Shown: positions 40,802 to 49,207, counted from the first letter of the stretch. The stretch: DNA of 64,000 nt from an uncultured Candidatus Saccharibacteria bacterium (GCA_946222675.1 CAMIMA010000002.1:124001-188000); one strand, 5' to 3'. The notes: a model not told the origin generated them from the letters alone. Program-made: numbers and translations.

Positions 40802-42074
40802 CTCGCTCCTCCTCTCCATTGTTATGCACTCGCCGATAAGTGGTGTAGCGCGAAATATTCAGCACCATACCCAGCACCAGCATAATAAACACCAGCGACG
40901 TACCGCCGATTGACACCAATGGCAAAGTAATGCCCGTCAGAGGTATCATGTGCGTCATCGCGCCAATGTTCATTAAAACGTGCGCCGCCAGCCAGCCAAA
41001 AATTCCGCCAAGCACCAGCCGCAAATAATAATTCTCCAGATAGTCAACCTTGCGAATGATGACATAAAGCAGACCAGCAAACAAGACAATCAGCCCCACG
41101 CTGCCAATCCAGCCAATCATCTCACCCCAAATAGCGAAAATCGAGTCGTTCACCGCCTCTGGCAGCCAGCCAAAGGCCTGCACTGACTTGCCGAGCCCAC
41201 GCCCAAACATACCGCCCGAGCCGAGCGCCAAAATTGCCTGATTAATGTGATAGTTTGTTTCCTCCGTACCACTACCAACAAAGGTGAAAATGCGTTGCAA
41301 GCGGTGCGGCGCCACAATAATCGAAGCCACGCCCGCCACCAGAATAATCAGCGCCGCTGCCGAAACATACTTCCAGCGCATACCCGACACCACCAACTCA
41401 ATCAGCGTGATACCCACAAACGCCACGCCCGTACCGAGGTCCTTTTGTAGCAGCACCACTACAAACATCACCAGCATTAGCACCACCAGTACCTGCCAAA
41501 CCGTGTCCCAGCTGTTCAGTCGCCCGCGCCGCGCCTCTGTTGCCAAGATATTGGCGGTAAACAACACCGCGCCTAGCTTTAACAACTCCGCCGGCTGAAA
41601 TGTGCCAAGCGGCCCCAAGCGATACCAACGACAAGCACCCAAGGCACACCGCGCAATCGGCACATGCAGCAGTCCTAACAGTGGTAACGCCAGCGAAATC
41701 ACCAACGCCAGCACAAACAACCGCGCGCCGTAGCGGCGGAAGACATCCAGCGGCAGGCGCGTTGCCGCGATAAACGCCGCCACGCCGACCGCGAGAAATG
41801 CCAGCTGCTTCAGCATGTATGCGTTCGATTGGTCATTGTTGCCGTGCGTGATGGCCGGCAAAATCGAGAACATCGCCACATAGCCAATCGTCGCCAGCAG
41901 CAACGTCAACAGCGCAATCCAATAGTCGGGTCGGTGCCGGCGCGTCAAGTCCAGCCGTGGCACGCGGTCAGCCTTGCCGCCGCTCCGCAGCGTGCGCCAA
42001 AACCGTTGCAGCCAGTCCAGCCCAGCTGCAATCAGCGCGTCTACTCCTACTTCTCTTGGTTTATTATTGTACAC
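40737..42074 (-). CDS. ftsW: Lipid II polymerase FtsW/RodA family (SEDS)
   Basis: Integral membrane glycosyltransferase that polymerises lipid II. 445 residues with about ten hydrophobic segments. Family signatures include the GTSLVFIMLVLGM end region, a PLTGITLPLVSIGG stretch, and LGTFQPAELLKLGAVLF (the FQPSE-like motif). A GTG start at 42074 (MYNNKPREVG) precedes a 60-residue polar N-terminus. The C-terminus is Arg/Tyr-rich (RRQRRPYYTNRRGY). Position between mraY and murG supports FtsW over RodA. Confidence 0.93.
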   Translation of the reverse strand: MYNNKPREVGVDALIAAGLDWLQRFWRTLRSGGKADRVPRLDLTRRHRPDYWIALLTLLLATIGYVAMFSILPAITHGNNDQSNAYMLKQLAFLAVGVAAFIAATRLPLDVFRRYGARLFVLALVISLALPLLGLLHVPIARCALGACRWYRLGPLGTFQPAELLKLGAVLFTANILATEARRGRLNSWDTVWQVLVVLMLVMFVVVLLQKDLGTGVAFVGITLIELVVSGMRWKYVSAAALIILVAGVASIIVAPHRLQRIFTFVGSGTEETNYHINQAILALGSGGMFGRGLGKSVQAFGWLPEAVNDSIFAIWGEMIGWIGSVGLIVLFAGLLYVIIRKVDYLENYYLRLVLGGIFGWLAAHVLMNIGAMTHMIPLTGITLPLVSIGGTSLVFIMLVLGMVLNISRYTTYRRVHNNGEEERDEDFMRGRRQRRPYYTNRRGY

Positions 42075-42096
42075 CCGACCCTTAACTCAAATTAAT

Positions 42097-43140
42097 TTAA
42101 TGCATTATATTGCCGCCAGCCAACGCCATCACGAGGCCAATCACGGCAAACACCACGCCAATCAACCAAAAGCGCATGGTCACCTTGGTCTCTGGCCAGC
42201 CAATGGCCTCAAGGTGATGATGCACCGGCGCCGACAAGAAAATCTTCTTGCCATGACGTAGCTTCTTTGACGTCAACTGAATAATCACCGAGCCCGTCTC
42301 TAATACGAACACGATACCAACCACTGGCAAGATAAACAGCGTATTAGTCAGCATTGCCACTACGGCTAATGAACAGCCGAGTGAAAACGAGCCAACATCG
42401 CCCATAAAGAACCGTGCCGGATAGATATTGAACCAGAGGTAACTCACAAGCGCGCCCATGATGGTAAAGCAAAAGCCCGCCAAGCCGAATTTGTGGTCAA
42501 GTAACGCAATTACGGCATAAGCACAGAACGAAATCGCCGCTAGACCGCCCGACAAACCATCCAAACCGTCGGAAATATTGACTGCATTACCGGTAGCCAC
42601 CACGACAAAAGCAAAGATAAGAATCATCCACGCGCCCACGTCCCACGCGCCGACAAACGGCACATGCACCGTATGCACACCCAGCTTAGCCCAGAAGAAC
42701 CAGCCGAGTACCAAGCCAATCAGTGTAATCAGCGCAAACTTCACTGGCGCACGCATACCCGCCACGCCCTTGCCGTGCGACCGGATATTAAAGACATCGT
42801 CAACCAGTCCAACCGCGCCGGCAGCTACTAACGCCACCAGAGGTAGCCACGTCTGTTCGCGCGACAAATTGCCGCACAGCGTGGTAATCACCACAGCCAG
42901 CACAAAAATCAGGCCAGCCATCGTTGGGATGTGGCGGCGGTGCTTGGCGGCGTGTAGCTTCTCGTACACCTTGGCTTCCCCGCCCGACATGGCGTCGTGG
43001 CGCATCTGCTTCCAGAACTTATACTTATACGCAAAGTAGGTATACAGCGGCGTTAGCAACATAGCCAACACAAACGAGCCTACCCCTAAGGTAAATATTT
43101 TAACTAGCGGGCCGACGAGGGCGCGCAATACATCACTCAT
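42097..43140 (-). CDS. mraY: Phospho-MurNAc-pentapeptide transferase MraY
   Basis: Makes lipid I on the cytoplasmic membrane. 347 residues, ten predicted membrane segments. Diagnostic pieces are PTMAGLIF near the N-terminus, the LVDDVFNIRSHGKGVAG loop with the catalytic Asp pair, NAVNISDGLDGLSGGLA, FMGDVGSFSLGCSLA, and FLSAPVHHHLEAIGWPETKV near the end. Its ATG overlaps the stop of ftsI by 4 nt, indicating coupling. Confidence 0.97.
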   Translation of the reverse strand: MSDVLRALVGPLVKIFTLGVGSFVLAMLLTPLYTYFAYKYKFWKQMRHDAMSGGEAKVYEKLHAAKHRRHIPTMAGLIFVLAVVITTLCGNLSREQTWLPLVALVAAGAVGLVDDVFNIRSHGKGVAGMRAPVKFALITLIGLVLGWFFWAKLGVHTVHVPFVGAWDVGAWMILIFAFVVVATGNAVNISDGLDGLSGGLAAISFCAYAVIALLDHKFGLAGFCFTIMGALVSYLWFNIYPARFFMGDVGSFSLGCSLAVVAMLTNTLFILPVVGIVFVLETGSVIIQLTSKKLRHGKKIFLSAPVHHHLEAIGWPETKVTMRFWLIGVVFAVIGLVMALAGGNIMH

Positions 43141-44900
43141 TTTGACACTCCTTGATATTGAATCATAAAATTACTCATCTTGTCGAAGATTGGCTGGGCG
43201 GCTGCCGAACCGGCATAGCCACCGTTATGGGCGTCATCTACACGTACCATTATGGCATACTTTGGCACTTTTGTCTTGTCGGCGCCGAAGCCAATGTAAG
43301 TACCAGTGGTTAGGGTGTGAGAATACTTGCCCGTGGCTGGGTCAATCTTCTGCGCCGTGCCCGACTTGCCACCCACAAAGTAACCGTTGTCGCGCAACTT
43401 ACCCTTGGCGCCCAAGTAACGCGCCTGCTGCAACATGTCGCGCAAGTCGTACGAGTGCTGCGGCGCCAGCACGTTGCCCTGCAGTAGCTGCGGCTTCTGC
43501 TCGGTCAGCTTGCTCGTATTTAAGTCATACGAGCCAAGCACCACCGTCGGCTTGTAATAATTACCGCCGTTAATCACCGCACTAAATGCCGAAATCACCT
43601 GAATCATCGTCAGCTGCTCGCCCTGCCCGAAGGTCATGTTGGCATACAACACGCGCGGGCCGCGGTTCATGTCAGGCTTAAAAATCACGCTATCCGCCTC
43701 ATGCGCCAGCTCAATGCCCGTCGGCTGGTTGAAGCGATAATTTTTCGTCAGATAACCGTAGTACTTCTGCCGCCCCGCAAGGTTAATGCTACCGCCGCCC
43801 ATCTGCTGCAGCACCCACACCGCACCAGTGTTAAGTGAATATTCCAGCAAGTTCATCGGCGTCATCATTTTGCCGTCAATGTTACGCTCCACGTTGCACA
43901 TCTTGGCGTCATCAACTTGCACACAACCGGTGTCAAGGAAGGTCGAACGCGGCGTAATCGCACCCGAATCCAGCCCCGCCCCCACCGTAAACAGTTTCAT
44001 CACCGAACCCGGCTCGTAGGCGTTCATCGTCACGTTGTTTTTATACACCGCCGGCGTGTCCACCTTGCGGTACTGCTCGGGGTTGTAACTCGGGAAGTTC
44101 GCCATTGCCAACACCCGCCCCGTCTGCGGGTCCATCACCACCATACTACCAGCGGTCGCCTTAGCGTCCTTCAGCCCCGCCGCCAGCGTCTCCTCCGCCT
44201 GCGACTGCACGTTGCGGTCGATACTCAACACAATATTTTCGCCGTCCTTCGCGGGGATACTGACATCATTTGTGCCAATAGTCAGCGGCACCTTACTGAC
44301 GTCTGTCACGGTCTTGAGTAAACCCGCCTTGCCACCCAAGCGACCGTCCAGCGCCTGCTCTACCCCATATTGACCTTTGCCATCCGAATTAACAAAACCC
44401 AAGGTCTGCGCCGCGAGCGCCCCCTCGGGGTACACACGCTGGCTCGCCGGCTTCAAGCCGAGGCCAGAGAGCTTCTCCTTGCGAATCGCCTCCGCCTGCT
44501 GCTGTGTCAGCTCTTGCGCCAGCACCACATAACGGCGATTCTTGTCGCCCAGCTTGCCCAGCGGGTCGTTCTTCTGCACTAACTTATCACCCGCCACGCG
44601 GCGCACCAGTTCGCGCGCCTTGTTGACATCCTTCACCTCTGAAGGGTCAGCAAACAAAGTGTACACTGTACGGTTCAACACCAGTGGCGCGATGTTGCCG
44701 TCCGTGTCACGCACATAAATCTGCCCACGCACGGCAGGTAAAACTTGGCGGTCAGTCTGCATGTTATCCGCCTTAGTGAGATATTCTTTATGCTTAATTA
44801 CCTGAATGTAGAATAGCCGCACACTAAAAATCGCCAAAATAAAGAGTAGCAACCACGCTACTCGGCTCGCTCTCGTCTGGCTACCCCACCATTGGTTCAT
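43137..44900 (-). CDS. ftsI: Class B penicillin-binding protein (FtsI-like transpeptidase)
   Basis: Cross-links septal peptidoglycan. 587 residues with one N-terminal membrane helix (about 14-32), a dimerisation/PBP domain beginning LPAVRGQIYVRD, and a transpeptidase domain. Active-site motifs: S-x-x-K in EPGSVMKLF, S-x-N in EYSLNTGAV, and KSGTAQ. No PASTA domains. A minus-strand TATAAT at 44907-44912 ends six bases before ATG 44900, so a leaderless internal promoter supplements read-through from mraZ. Confidence 0.95.
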   Translation of the reverse strand: MNQWWGSQTRASRVAWLLLFILAIFSVRLFYIQVIKHKEYLTKADNMQTDRQVLPAVRGQIYVRDTDGNIAPLVLNRTVYTLFADPSEVKDVNKARELVRRVAGDKLVQKNDPLGKLGDKNRRYVVLAQELTQQQAEAIRKEKLSGLGLKPASQRVYPEGALAAQTLGFVNSDGKGQYGVEQALDGRLGGKAGLLKTVTDVSKVPLTIGTNDVSIPAKDGENIVLSIDRNVQSQAEETLAAGLKDAKATAGSMVVMDPQTGRVLAMANFPSYNPEQYRKVDTPAVYKNNVTMNAYEPGSVMKLFTVGAGLDSGAITPRSTFLDTGCVQVDDAKMCNVERNIDGKMMTPMNLLEYSLNTGAVWVLQQMGGGSINLAGRQKYYGYLTKNYRFNQPTGIELAHEADSVIFKPDMNRGPRVLYANMTFGQGEQLTMIQVISAFSAVINGGNYYKPTVVLGSYDLNTSKLTEQKPQLLQGNVLAPQHSYDLRDMLQQARYLGAKGKLRDNGYFVGGKSGTAQKIDPATGKYSHTLTTGTYIGFGADKTKVPKYAIMVRVDDAHNGGYAGSAAAQPIFDKMSNFMIQYQGVSK

Positions 44901-44926
44901 ACTACAATTATACCATAAGCGGCGCG

Positions 44927-45307
44927 CTATTCGGCATAATCAGTGCTAGCCGGCGCAGTCATTTGCTTGGCCACTTCGCTATTTTTAATGGTGTTGAGTG
45001 ACTGCAACCGCGCGTTCTCAACCTTCAAGTTGTCGCGCTGAGCAGCCAGCTCCGTCTTTTGGCGGTTAATCTTATTAATTTCGTAACTAAATGACCCGGT
45101 TTTACTCAGTTGAGTTAAATATATCATTCCAAGCAGCGCAGTAAATAGAACAATGGCAGCGATGTTGGCCATGGTGCCCATGCTCGATGAGGGTTTAAAC
45201 TTTACTAAATTTTGGTTACGGCCCCACATGGACGCCCCAGCGTAAGCTGGTGCCGCGGCACGTACAGTCGCACGGGTCGATACGAACTGTCTTCTCGAAA
45301 TTGCCAT
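44927..45307 (-). CDS. ftsL: FtsL-like division protein
   Basis: 126 residues from ATG 45307 (MAISRRQFV): a basic cytoplasmic N-terminus of about 50 residues, one membrane helix (roughly 48-68), and a heptad-like coiled coil (NKINRQKTELAAQRDNLKVENARLQSL). Length, topology and position between rsmH and ftsI fit FtsL; primary sequence is too divergent to prove it. The frame runs open to 45361 but that extension lies in the hairpin-rich gap. Confidence 0.75.
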   Translation of the reverse strand: MAISRRQFVSTRATVRAAAPAYAGASMWGRNQNLVKFKPSSSMGTMANIAAIVLFTALLGMIYLTQLSKTGSFSYEINKINRQKTELAAQRDNLKVENARLQSLNTIKNSEVAKQMTAPASTDYAE

Positions 45308-45494
45308 CTGCCTAGTTGTTCCTTTCTTTTTTAATTTGACTTTTTGTTTCTCGCAATTCACATGATTACATGCAAAACACCGCGGACTAACGCGTAATCC
45401 ACGCAGTTCTGCATGTAATGTTTGTTTTAAGTGTTTGTTTTATCACAACCAGGCCTGCCCTTTTGGTGGGCAGACCCCGTTTCTGCCTTAGTTA
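45308..45494 (-). promoter_or_regulatory. Hairpin-rich gap upstream of ftsL
   Basis: Two dyads lie in 187 bp: ATTACATGCA/TGCATGTAAT (45365-45374 and 45410-45419) and CTGCCC/GGGCAG (45453-45472). They sit between the 20-codon ORF and ftsL, a plausible attenuation or RNA-processing site. Confidence 0.5.
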
Positions 45495-45557
45495 TTACTT
45501 AACGCGGCGGACAACGATGTTGTGAGCGTAGCTACGACCACTAACTTTGATTGGCAT
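45495..45557 (-). CDS. 20-residue ORF in the dcw cluster
   Basis: A 20-codon ORF opening MPIKVSGRSYAHN and closing with a basic VVRRVK end. ATG 45557 is preceded by AAAGGAGCGAT, one of the better ribosome sites in the window, seven to eight bases away, which is hard to explain unless it is translated. It lies between rsmH and ftsL on the same strand. It could be a leader peptide or a tiny functional protein. Not recognised. Confidence 0.55.
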   Translation of the reverse strand: MPIKVSGRSYAHNIVVRRVK

Positions 45558-45579
45558 ATCGCTCCTTTCTTATTTTTGT

Positions 45580-46485
45580 TTATTTTTTCAATACGGCGCG
45601 TAGCTTTGCACTACGAGCACGCGGATTGGAAACGTCATTAATAGCACCATCAACTGGCTTCTTGGTCAAAGTAACTAGCGGTAAGTCGAAGGCGTCGGCG
45701 TGGTCGCGCATAAAGCGCTTCACCAGTCGGTCTTCCAGGCTATGAAATGAGATGATGGCTAATCGGCCACCACTGTTTAACAGCTTCACCGCTAACGGCA
45801 AAGTCCGCTCCAGCTGGCCTAGCTCGTCATTCACCGCAATCCGTAAGGCTTGAAAAGCGCGCGTTGCCGGATGTATCTTGTGGTGCTTGCCGTGATCAAG
45901 TTCGCCAATGGCAACTCGAATCACGTCGGCTAGGTCGGCAGTCATCGTAAATGGCTGCTGTTTACGCCGCACTACAATAGCCCGTGCCACTTTCGCAGCT
46001 TCTCGCTGCCCCATTTCTCCATAATTCTCAAAGATGTCAATCAGGTAACGCTCGCTATAGCGGTTCACCAAAGTTGCGGCCGTGAGGTCTTGGCTCTGGT
46101 CCATACGCATATCAAGCGGCCCGTCATGCATAAATGAGAAGCCACGCTCGGCTCGGTCCAGCTGCACAGAACTGACACCTAAGTCAAGCAAAATCATATC
46201 AAAAGTCTTGCCCGCCTCAAGCAGCTGTTGCGCCGCTGACAGGTAGTCACTATGTATGAGTTGAGCACCCTGCTCTTTTAGCGGGGCTAGATTAGCAATA
46301 GCAAAGGCATCGCGATCGCACAGGGTCGCGTTTGCCGCCGTGCCAATTCGAACAATAACTCCCTTAGCATGACCACCGTAACCGGCAGTTAAATCAAGGT
46401 AGTGTTCGTTTGGCTGCGGGTTTAGCAAAGCTAATGTATCCGCAAAAAGCACAGGAATATGAAGTTGTTGTGGTGGATTATTCAT
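45580..46485 (-). CDS. rsmH: 16S rRNA m4C1402 methyltransferase RsmH (MraW)
   Basis: SAM-dependent methylation of C1402 in 16S rRNA. 301 residues from ATG 46485 (MNNPPQQLHIPVLF). SAM motif LDLTAGYGGHAKGV; then MILLDLGVSSVQLDRAERGFSFMHDGPLDMRMD, which is diagnostic; then RAFQALRIAVNDEL and LAIISFHSLEDRLVKRF. Alternative GTG start at 46506. Follows mraZ after a 278-bp gap. Confidence 0.96.
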   Translation of the reverse strand: MNNPPQQLHIPVLFADTLALLNPQPNEHYLDLTAGYGGHAKGVIVRIGTAANATLCDRDAFAIANLAPLKEQGAQLIHSDYLSAAQQLLEAGKTFDMILLDLGVSSVQLDRAERGFSFMHDGPLDMRMDQSQDLTAATLVNRYSERYLIDIFENYGEMGQREAAKVARAIVVRRKQQPFTMTADLADVIRVAIGELDHGKHHKIHPATRAFQALRIAVNDELGQLERTLPLAVKLLNSGGRLAIISFHSLEDRLVKRFMRDHADAFDLPLVTLTKKPVDGAINDVSNPRARSAKLRAVLKK

Positions 46486-46763
46486 TACTCTTGTTACGGA
46501 GGACACATATGCAACAACCAGTGTTTATTTGATTGTTTGTTTTATTTTTTGTAACACTGCTCTGGCTAGTTGTGACTTAGCCGCCAGTGTAATGAGAGAC
46601 TTATGTGTGAGGTGGAATTTTAAAGGAATTGCTTCCTTCTAGTGCGACGGTACTTCGGTCTGGCTACCGCGCTCCAGCTGGTTGTCACGTATGTGTCCTC
46701 TGTTAAGGTGCTTTCGTTGGCTCCTTTGACCTTTAGGGTCAAAAGAACCATATTATTAAATTG
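46486..46763 (-). promoter_or_regulatory. mraZ-rsmH gap with hairpin
   Basis: 278 bp without a gene, unusually long inside a dcw cluster. A strong TTTGACC/GGTCAAA hairpin (46725-46743) lies directly after the mraZ stop with no T-run. It may attenuate or stabilise the transcript. Confidence 0.45.
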
Positions 46764-47129
46764 TTAATCTGCTTGCGCAGTCAACCGCCAATACTTGCCC
46801 GCCCGGATAGCGACCACGTCGCGGTCAATCTTGGCGTAATCAAGTAGGTGCTGTTCAATGGTAATCCGCCCCTGCTTGGCGTCCATCTCAGCCTCCGACT
46901 TGCCAGCCCGAAACTTGACGTTTAGGTCGGCGATGTGCTCATCCAAGATGTTGCCCTGCAATGCAGATTCCATTTCATTATCCCAAACCTCCTTCGCATA
47001 GAGATGCAAGTACTTACCAAAGCCACGGGTGATGACTACACCGTTCGCAAATTCACCCCGTAATTCTACTGGGATGGTCAGACGATGTTTGTCGTCTAGC
47101 TTACGTTCGAAGTAATCAACTTTGCTCAT
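46764..47129 (-). CDS. mraZ: Transcriptional regulator MraZ
   Basis: 121 residues from ATG 47129 (MSKVDYFERKLDDKHRLTIP). MraZ has two SpoVT/AbrB-like swapped-hairpin modules; here KLDDKHRLTIPVELR and DAKQGRITIEQHLLDYA are the two copies. It binds repeats upstream of its own operon and usually represses it. First gene of the cluster. TGGGN repeats that fit MraZ operators overlap its promoter. Confidence 0.93.
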   Translation of the reverse strand: MSKVDYFERKLDDKHRLTIPVELRGEFANGVVITRGFGKYLHLYAKEVWDNEMESALQGNILDEHIADLNVKFRAGKSEAEMDAKQGRITIEQHLLDYAKIDRDVVAIRAGKYWRLTAQAD

Positions 47130-47209
47130 TTGGTATGGTACAATCAACTATTTTAGTTAGCTTGGTTGTTTTTATGTTCGTGGTTGTTTCTTTTCTTCCA
47201 CTGACTTAA

Positions 47210-47273
47210 TTATACTACCCACCACGCCCCACATGCAAGTCTTTTTTTGACATTTTTACCCACAAGCCACCAT
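47210..47273 (-). promoter_or_regulatory. mraZ promoter with TGGGN-type operator repeats
   Basis: Minus-strand TTGCAT (47234-47239), 18 bp, TATAAT (47210-47215). TGGGG-N5-TGGGT occupies 47218-47232, inside the spacer, and TGGTG-N5-TGGGT occupies 47259-47273 upstream. TGGGN repeats with 5-nt spacing are the known MraZ target in E. coli. Confidence 0.65.
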
Positions 47274-47372
47274 TTTAAGGACGCATGTGTGGAAAAAATA
47301 GGTATTTAACAGATATAACTGCCCGCCAACTTGTGTTGTAAATTTACACACTACCCCGCCCCAATCAAAATC

Positions 47373-47391
47373 CCCGACCAGAGGTCGGGGT
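47373..47391 (-). terminator. Terminator of the 47421 gene
   Basis: CCCCGACC/GGTCGGGG, loop aga. Confidence 0.85.
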
Positions 47392-47420
47392 TAAAGTTAG
47401 TGGATTTAATGTTAAAAGAT

Positions 47421-47669
47421 TTAAAGGCTGGAAATCAAGCTGCCTAAGGCTTGGGCACTTGGCGCATCAGTCACGGCCAGCATGAAAGCGGTCAAAACGA
47501 AGAGGTTGACCATTAGCGAACCAAACAAGACGCTATTCTTGACAATCTCGTTTGAGAGAGCGTTGACGCGTGCGCGGTCAATTTCCTGCTCGACAGCAAC
47601 AGCCTTGGTGCTCTTGTTAGCTTTTTGACATTTGTTTGATTTGGTTGATCTGTTTGTGTTGTTCTTCAT
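47421..47669 (-). CDS. Small membrane protein with basic N-terminus
   Basis: 82 residues. The first ~28 are Lys/Asn/Ser-rich (MKNNTNRSTKSNKCQKANKS), then an amphipathic stretch, then one membrane helix (about 47-68) and a short SAQALGSLISSL tail. Not recognised. The promoter TTGACA, 17 bp, TAGTAT places the mRNA start only a few bases before ATG 47669. Terminator follows. It is transcribed separately from mraZ. Confidence 0.65.
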   Translation of the reverse strand: MKNNTNRSTKSNKCQKANKSTKAVAVEQEIDRARVNALSNEIVKNSVLFGSLMVNLFVLTAFMLAVTDAPSAQALGSLISSL

Positions 47670-47676
47670 AACATTT

Positions 47677-47708
47677 ATTATACTACCACAAGCGCGTTAA
47701 AATGTCAA
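47677..47708 (-). promoter_or_regulatory. Promoter of the 47421 gene
   Basis: TTGACA (47703-47708), 17 bp, TAGTAT (47680-47685), merging into TATAAT (47677-47682). Confidence 0.75.
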
Positions 47709-47825
47709 TAGTTATAGCATTAATTTGCAATATTTGCCAATTTGCCATACTGTCTACCTCTGTTATTCCTCTGCCGCCACTTCCGCCAACAAGTGTCTAA
47801 CGTTCAATAATACTAAATAATACAA

Positions 47826-48300
47826 AAGAAAAGCCGCCTTAGCGGACACTAAATCACGAGAAAGAGTTAAGATGATTAGTGCCAGCTAAGGCGGTGTTAC
47901 CCAGTAATAGGAAAAACAGAGAGACGTTATAAGTTATATACTTATTAGCAAAGGAAATACTTTATTATGAATAAAATAACCCAAGATTACGCTATTAAGT
48001 TATAATACAACAAGTTAAATCTAGTTATGAATAAATGGGCTATGAGCCTGTGCTTGATGTTATATCAAAGGAGCTAGTTACCGTGCAAGATAATTGCTTG
48101 ACCTTACAGATAAGACTCATAGCCCACGCATTGATAATGGTACTACGCGTGCCTCATGCAACATAATTAGATTAACAATACTCTATCCAGAATGTAGAGG
48201 TAGTCAATAGGCCCACCTCCTAACTAATGGGTTTATAATGAGCTGGTCTAGCTAGCTAGACCCTAGATATGGTTAGTTTAGCAGCAACGCTAAACTATAT
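47826..48300 (-). ncRNA. Candidate structured RNA, about 470 nt
   Basis: No protein gene covers this stretch. A minus-strand promoter TTGCAA (48325-48330), 16 bp, TACAAT (48303-48308) precedes it, and an 18-bp hairpin (47834-47894: CCGCCTTAGC-GG-CACTAA pairing) with a CTTTTCTTTT tail ends it. Inside are hairpins AGTTTAGC/GCTAAACT (48275-48296), the palindrome GGTCTAGC/GCTAGACC (48245-48262), and an 11-bp long-range stem TGGGCTATGAG/CTCATAGCCCA (48036-48126). A good AGGAGGTG site is followed by an 11-codon TTG-start ORF (48172-48207). It does not match tmRNA, RNase P, SRP or 6S RNA by eye. Confidence 0.5.
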
Positions 48301-48382
48301 TAATTGTATCATACTATTTGAGCTTTGCAAGCATAAACGCTTACTTTTTTAGATTCGCCCGCTACCCTGCTTGCGACCACTA

Positions 48383-48404
48383 GAAAAGGGCGGCTAAGCC
48401 GCCC
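48383..48404 (-). terminator. Terminator of the 48443 gene
   Basis: GGGCGGC/GCCGCCC, loop taa, with TTTTCTA on the minus strand. Confidence 0.8.
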
Positions 48405-48442
48405 GAGCGTCAGCCTTAGCTGACTGTGGAGTTGGATATTAA

Positions 48443-48625
48443 TTAAACTGCGTATGAACCAATAGCGCCTTCGGCTAACTTTTTATGATAATAGCAAACC
48501 GGTATATCAGTACCGTTGATGTACCAAATAGCGGGCTGACTACAATTACCAAGTAGGGTTGGTTTACTAACGTTAGCAATTCTGCCCTCTTCATATGCCT
48601 TAGCGTATTCACAATGTTGCGACAT
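48443..48625 (-). CDS. Small Cys/His protein
   Basis: 60 residues from ATG 48625 (MSQHCEYAKAY). Three Cys and two His (HCEYAK, GNCSQPAIW, VCYYHKK) are spaced like a possible zinc-binding knuckle. Not recognised. Its promoter (TTGACA 48702-48707, 17 bp, TACTAT 48679-48684) and leader hairpin CCAGA/TCTGG copy the regulatory layout of the 14.9-32.6 kb array, although the protein itself lacks the array unit. Confidence 0.6.
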   Translation of the reverse strand: MSQHCEYAKAYEEGRIANVSKPTLLGNCSQPAIWYINGTDIPVCYYHKKLAEGAIGSYAV

Positions 48626-48678
48626 TTTTATCACACTCCAATTACCAAAGAACATCCCAGACTCTCTGGAACAGTCTT

Positions 48679-48707
48679 ATAGTACAACATTAAGCCTAAT
48701 TTGTCAA
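48679..48707 (-). promoter_or_regulatory. Promoter of the 48443 gene
   Basis: TTGACA, 17 bp, TACTAT, followed by a leader with a CCAGAgagTCTGG hairpin. Confidence 0.75.
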
Positions 48708-48725
48708 TAATGCGTAGGTAAAAAA

Positions 48726-49105
48726 TAACCCCCAAAATGGGGGGTAAACAGCGTAACGGCATGATTTGATTATTAAGATAAATATGATGCCGCAACGGCT
48801 TAAGAAATTAAGCGACCCGCTAGGCACGATGTCATCACAACCAACAGAACGGATTGGTCGTGCCTAGCAGGTTACTCATGTACATTACTGGTAGTCGATA
48901 TGACCAAGGAGAAAATACAGGCAATGCCCCACTTCATAACTGGTTGCTAAAGACCGCCGACGCAATGATACAGATTACCAACAGAGGCTATCTGCATAAT
49001 TATTCCTTTACTTAATGTGCAATGAGAGGGAGGTTAATCAGCGTATTGCTCGCGTTCAAAACCCATACTCACCTATCCGAAGAAGTCCAGTTTTACCTGA
49101 ACCAA
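48726..49105 (-). ncRNA. Candidate structured RNA, about 375 nt
   Basis: Minus-strand promoter TTGACA (49133-49138), 17 bp, TATATT (49110-49115); terminator CCCCCA/TGGGGG followed by TTATTTTTT (48726-48741). In between: an 11-bp stem GCTAGGCACGA/TCGTGCCTAGC (48819-48868), GCTTAA/TTAAGC around a 4-nt loop (48798-48813), and CGGCAT/ATGCCG (48757-48792). A 16-codon ORF (48947-48997, MQIASVGNLYHCVGGL) starts six bases after AAAGGA. No longer ORF. Not recognised as any standard RNA. Confidence 0.5.
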
Positions 49106-49175
49106 TCTAAATATATCATATTACCTGCCACATGTCAACATTTTTCTACATCTGACCATAATTGCCGCCCGCCTC

Positions 49176-49207
49176 TTGACAATTACGCCTTTTTATGGCA
49201 CTATAAT
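49176..49207 (+). promoter_or_regulatory. Promoter of the 49259 gene
   Basis: TTGACA (49176-49181) and TATAAT (49202-49207), spacer 20 bp (longer than usual here). Confidence 0.6.

Noticed and set aside
47826..49105. tmRNA, RNase P RNA, SRP RNA or 6S RNA in the two structured regions
   Set aside because: None of the conserved sequence blocks of these RNAs is visible on either strand.
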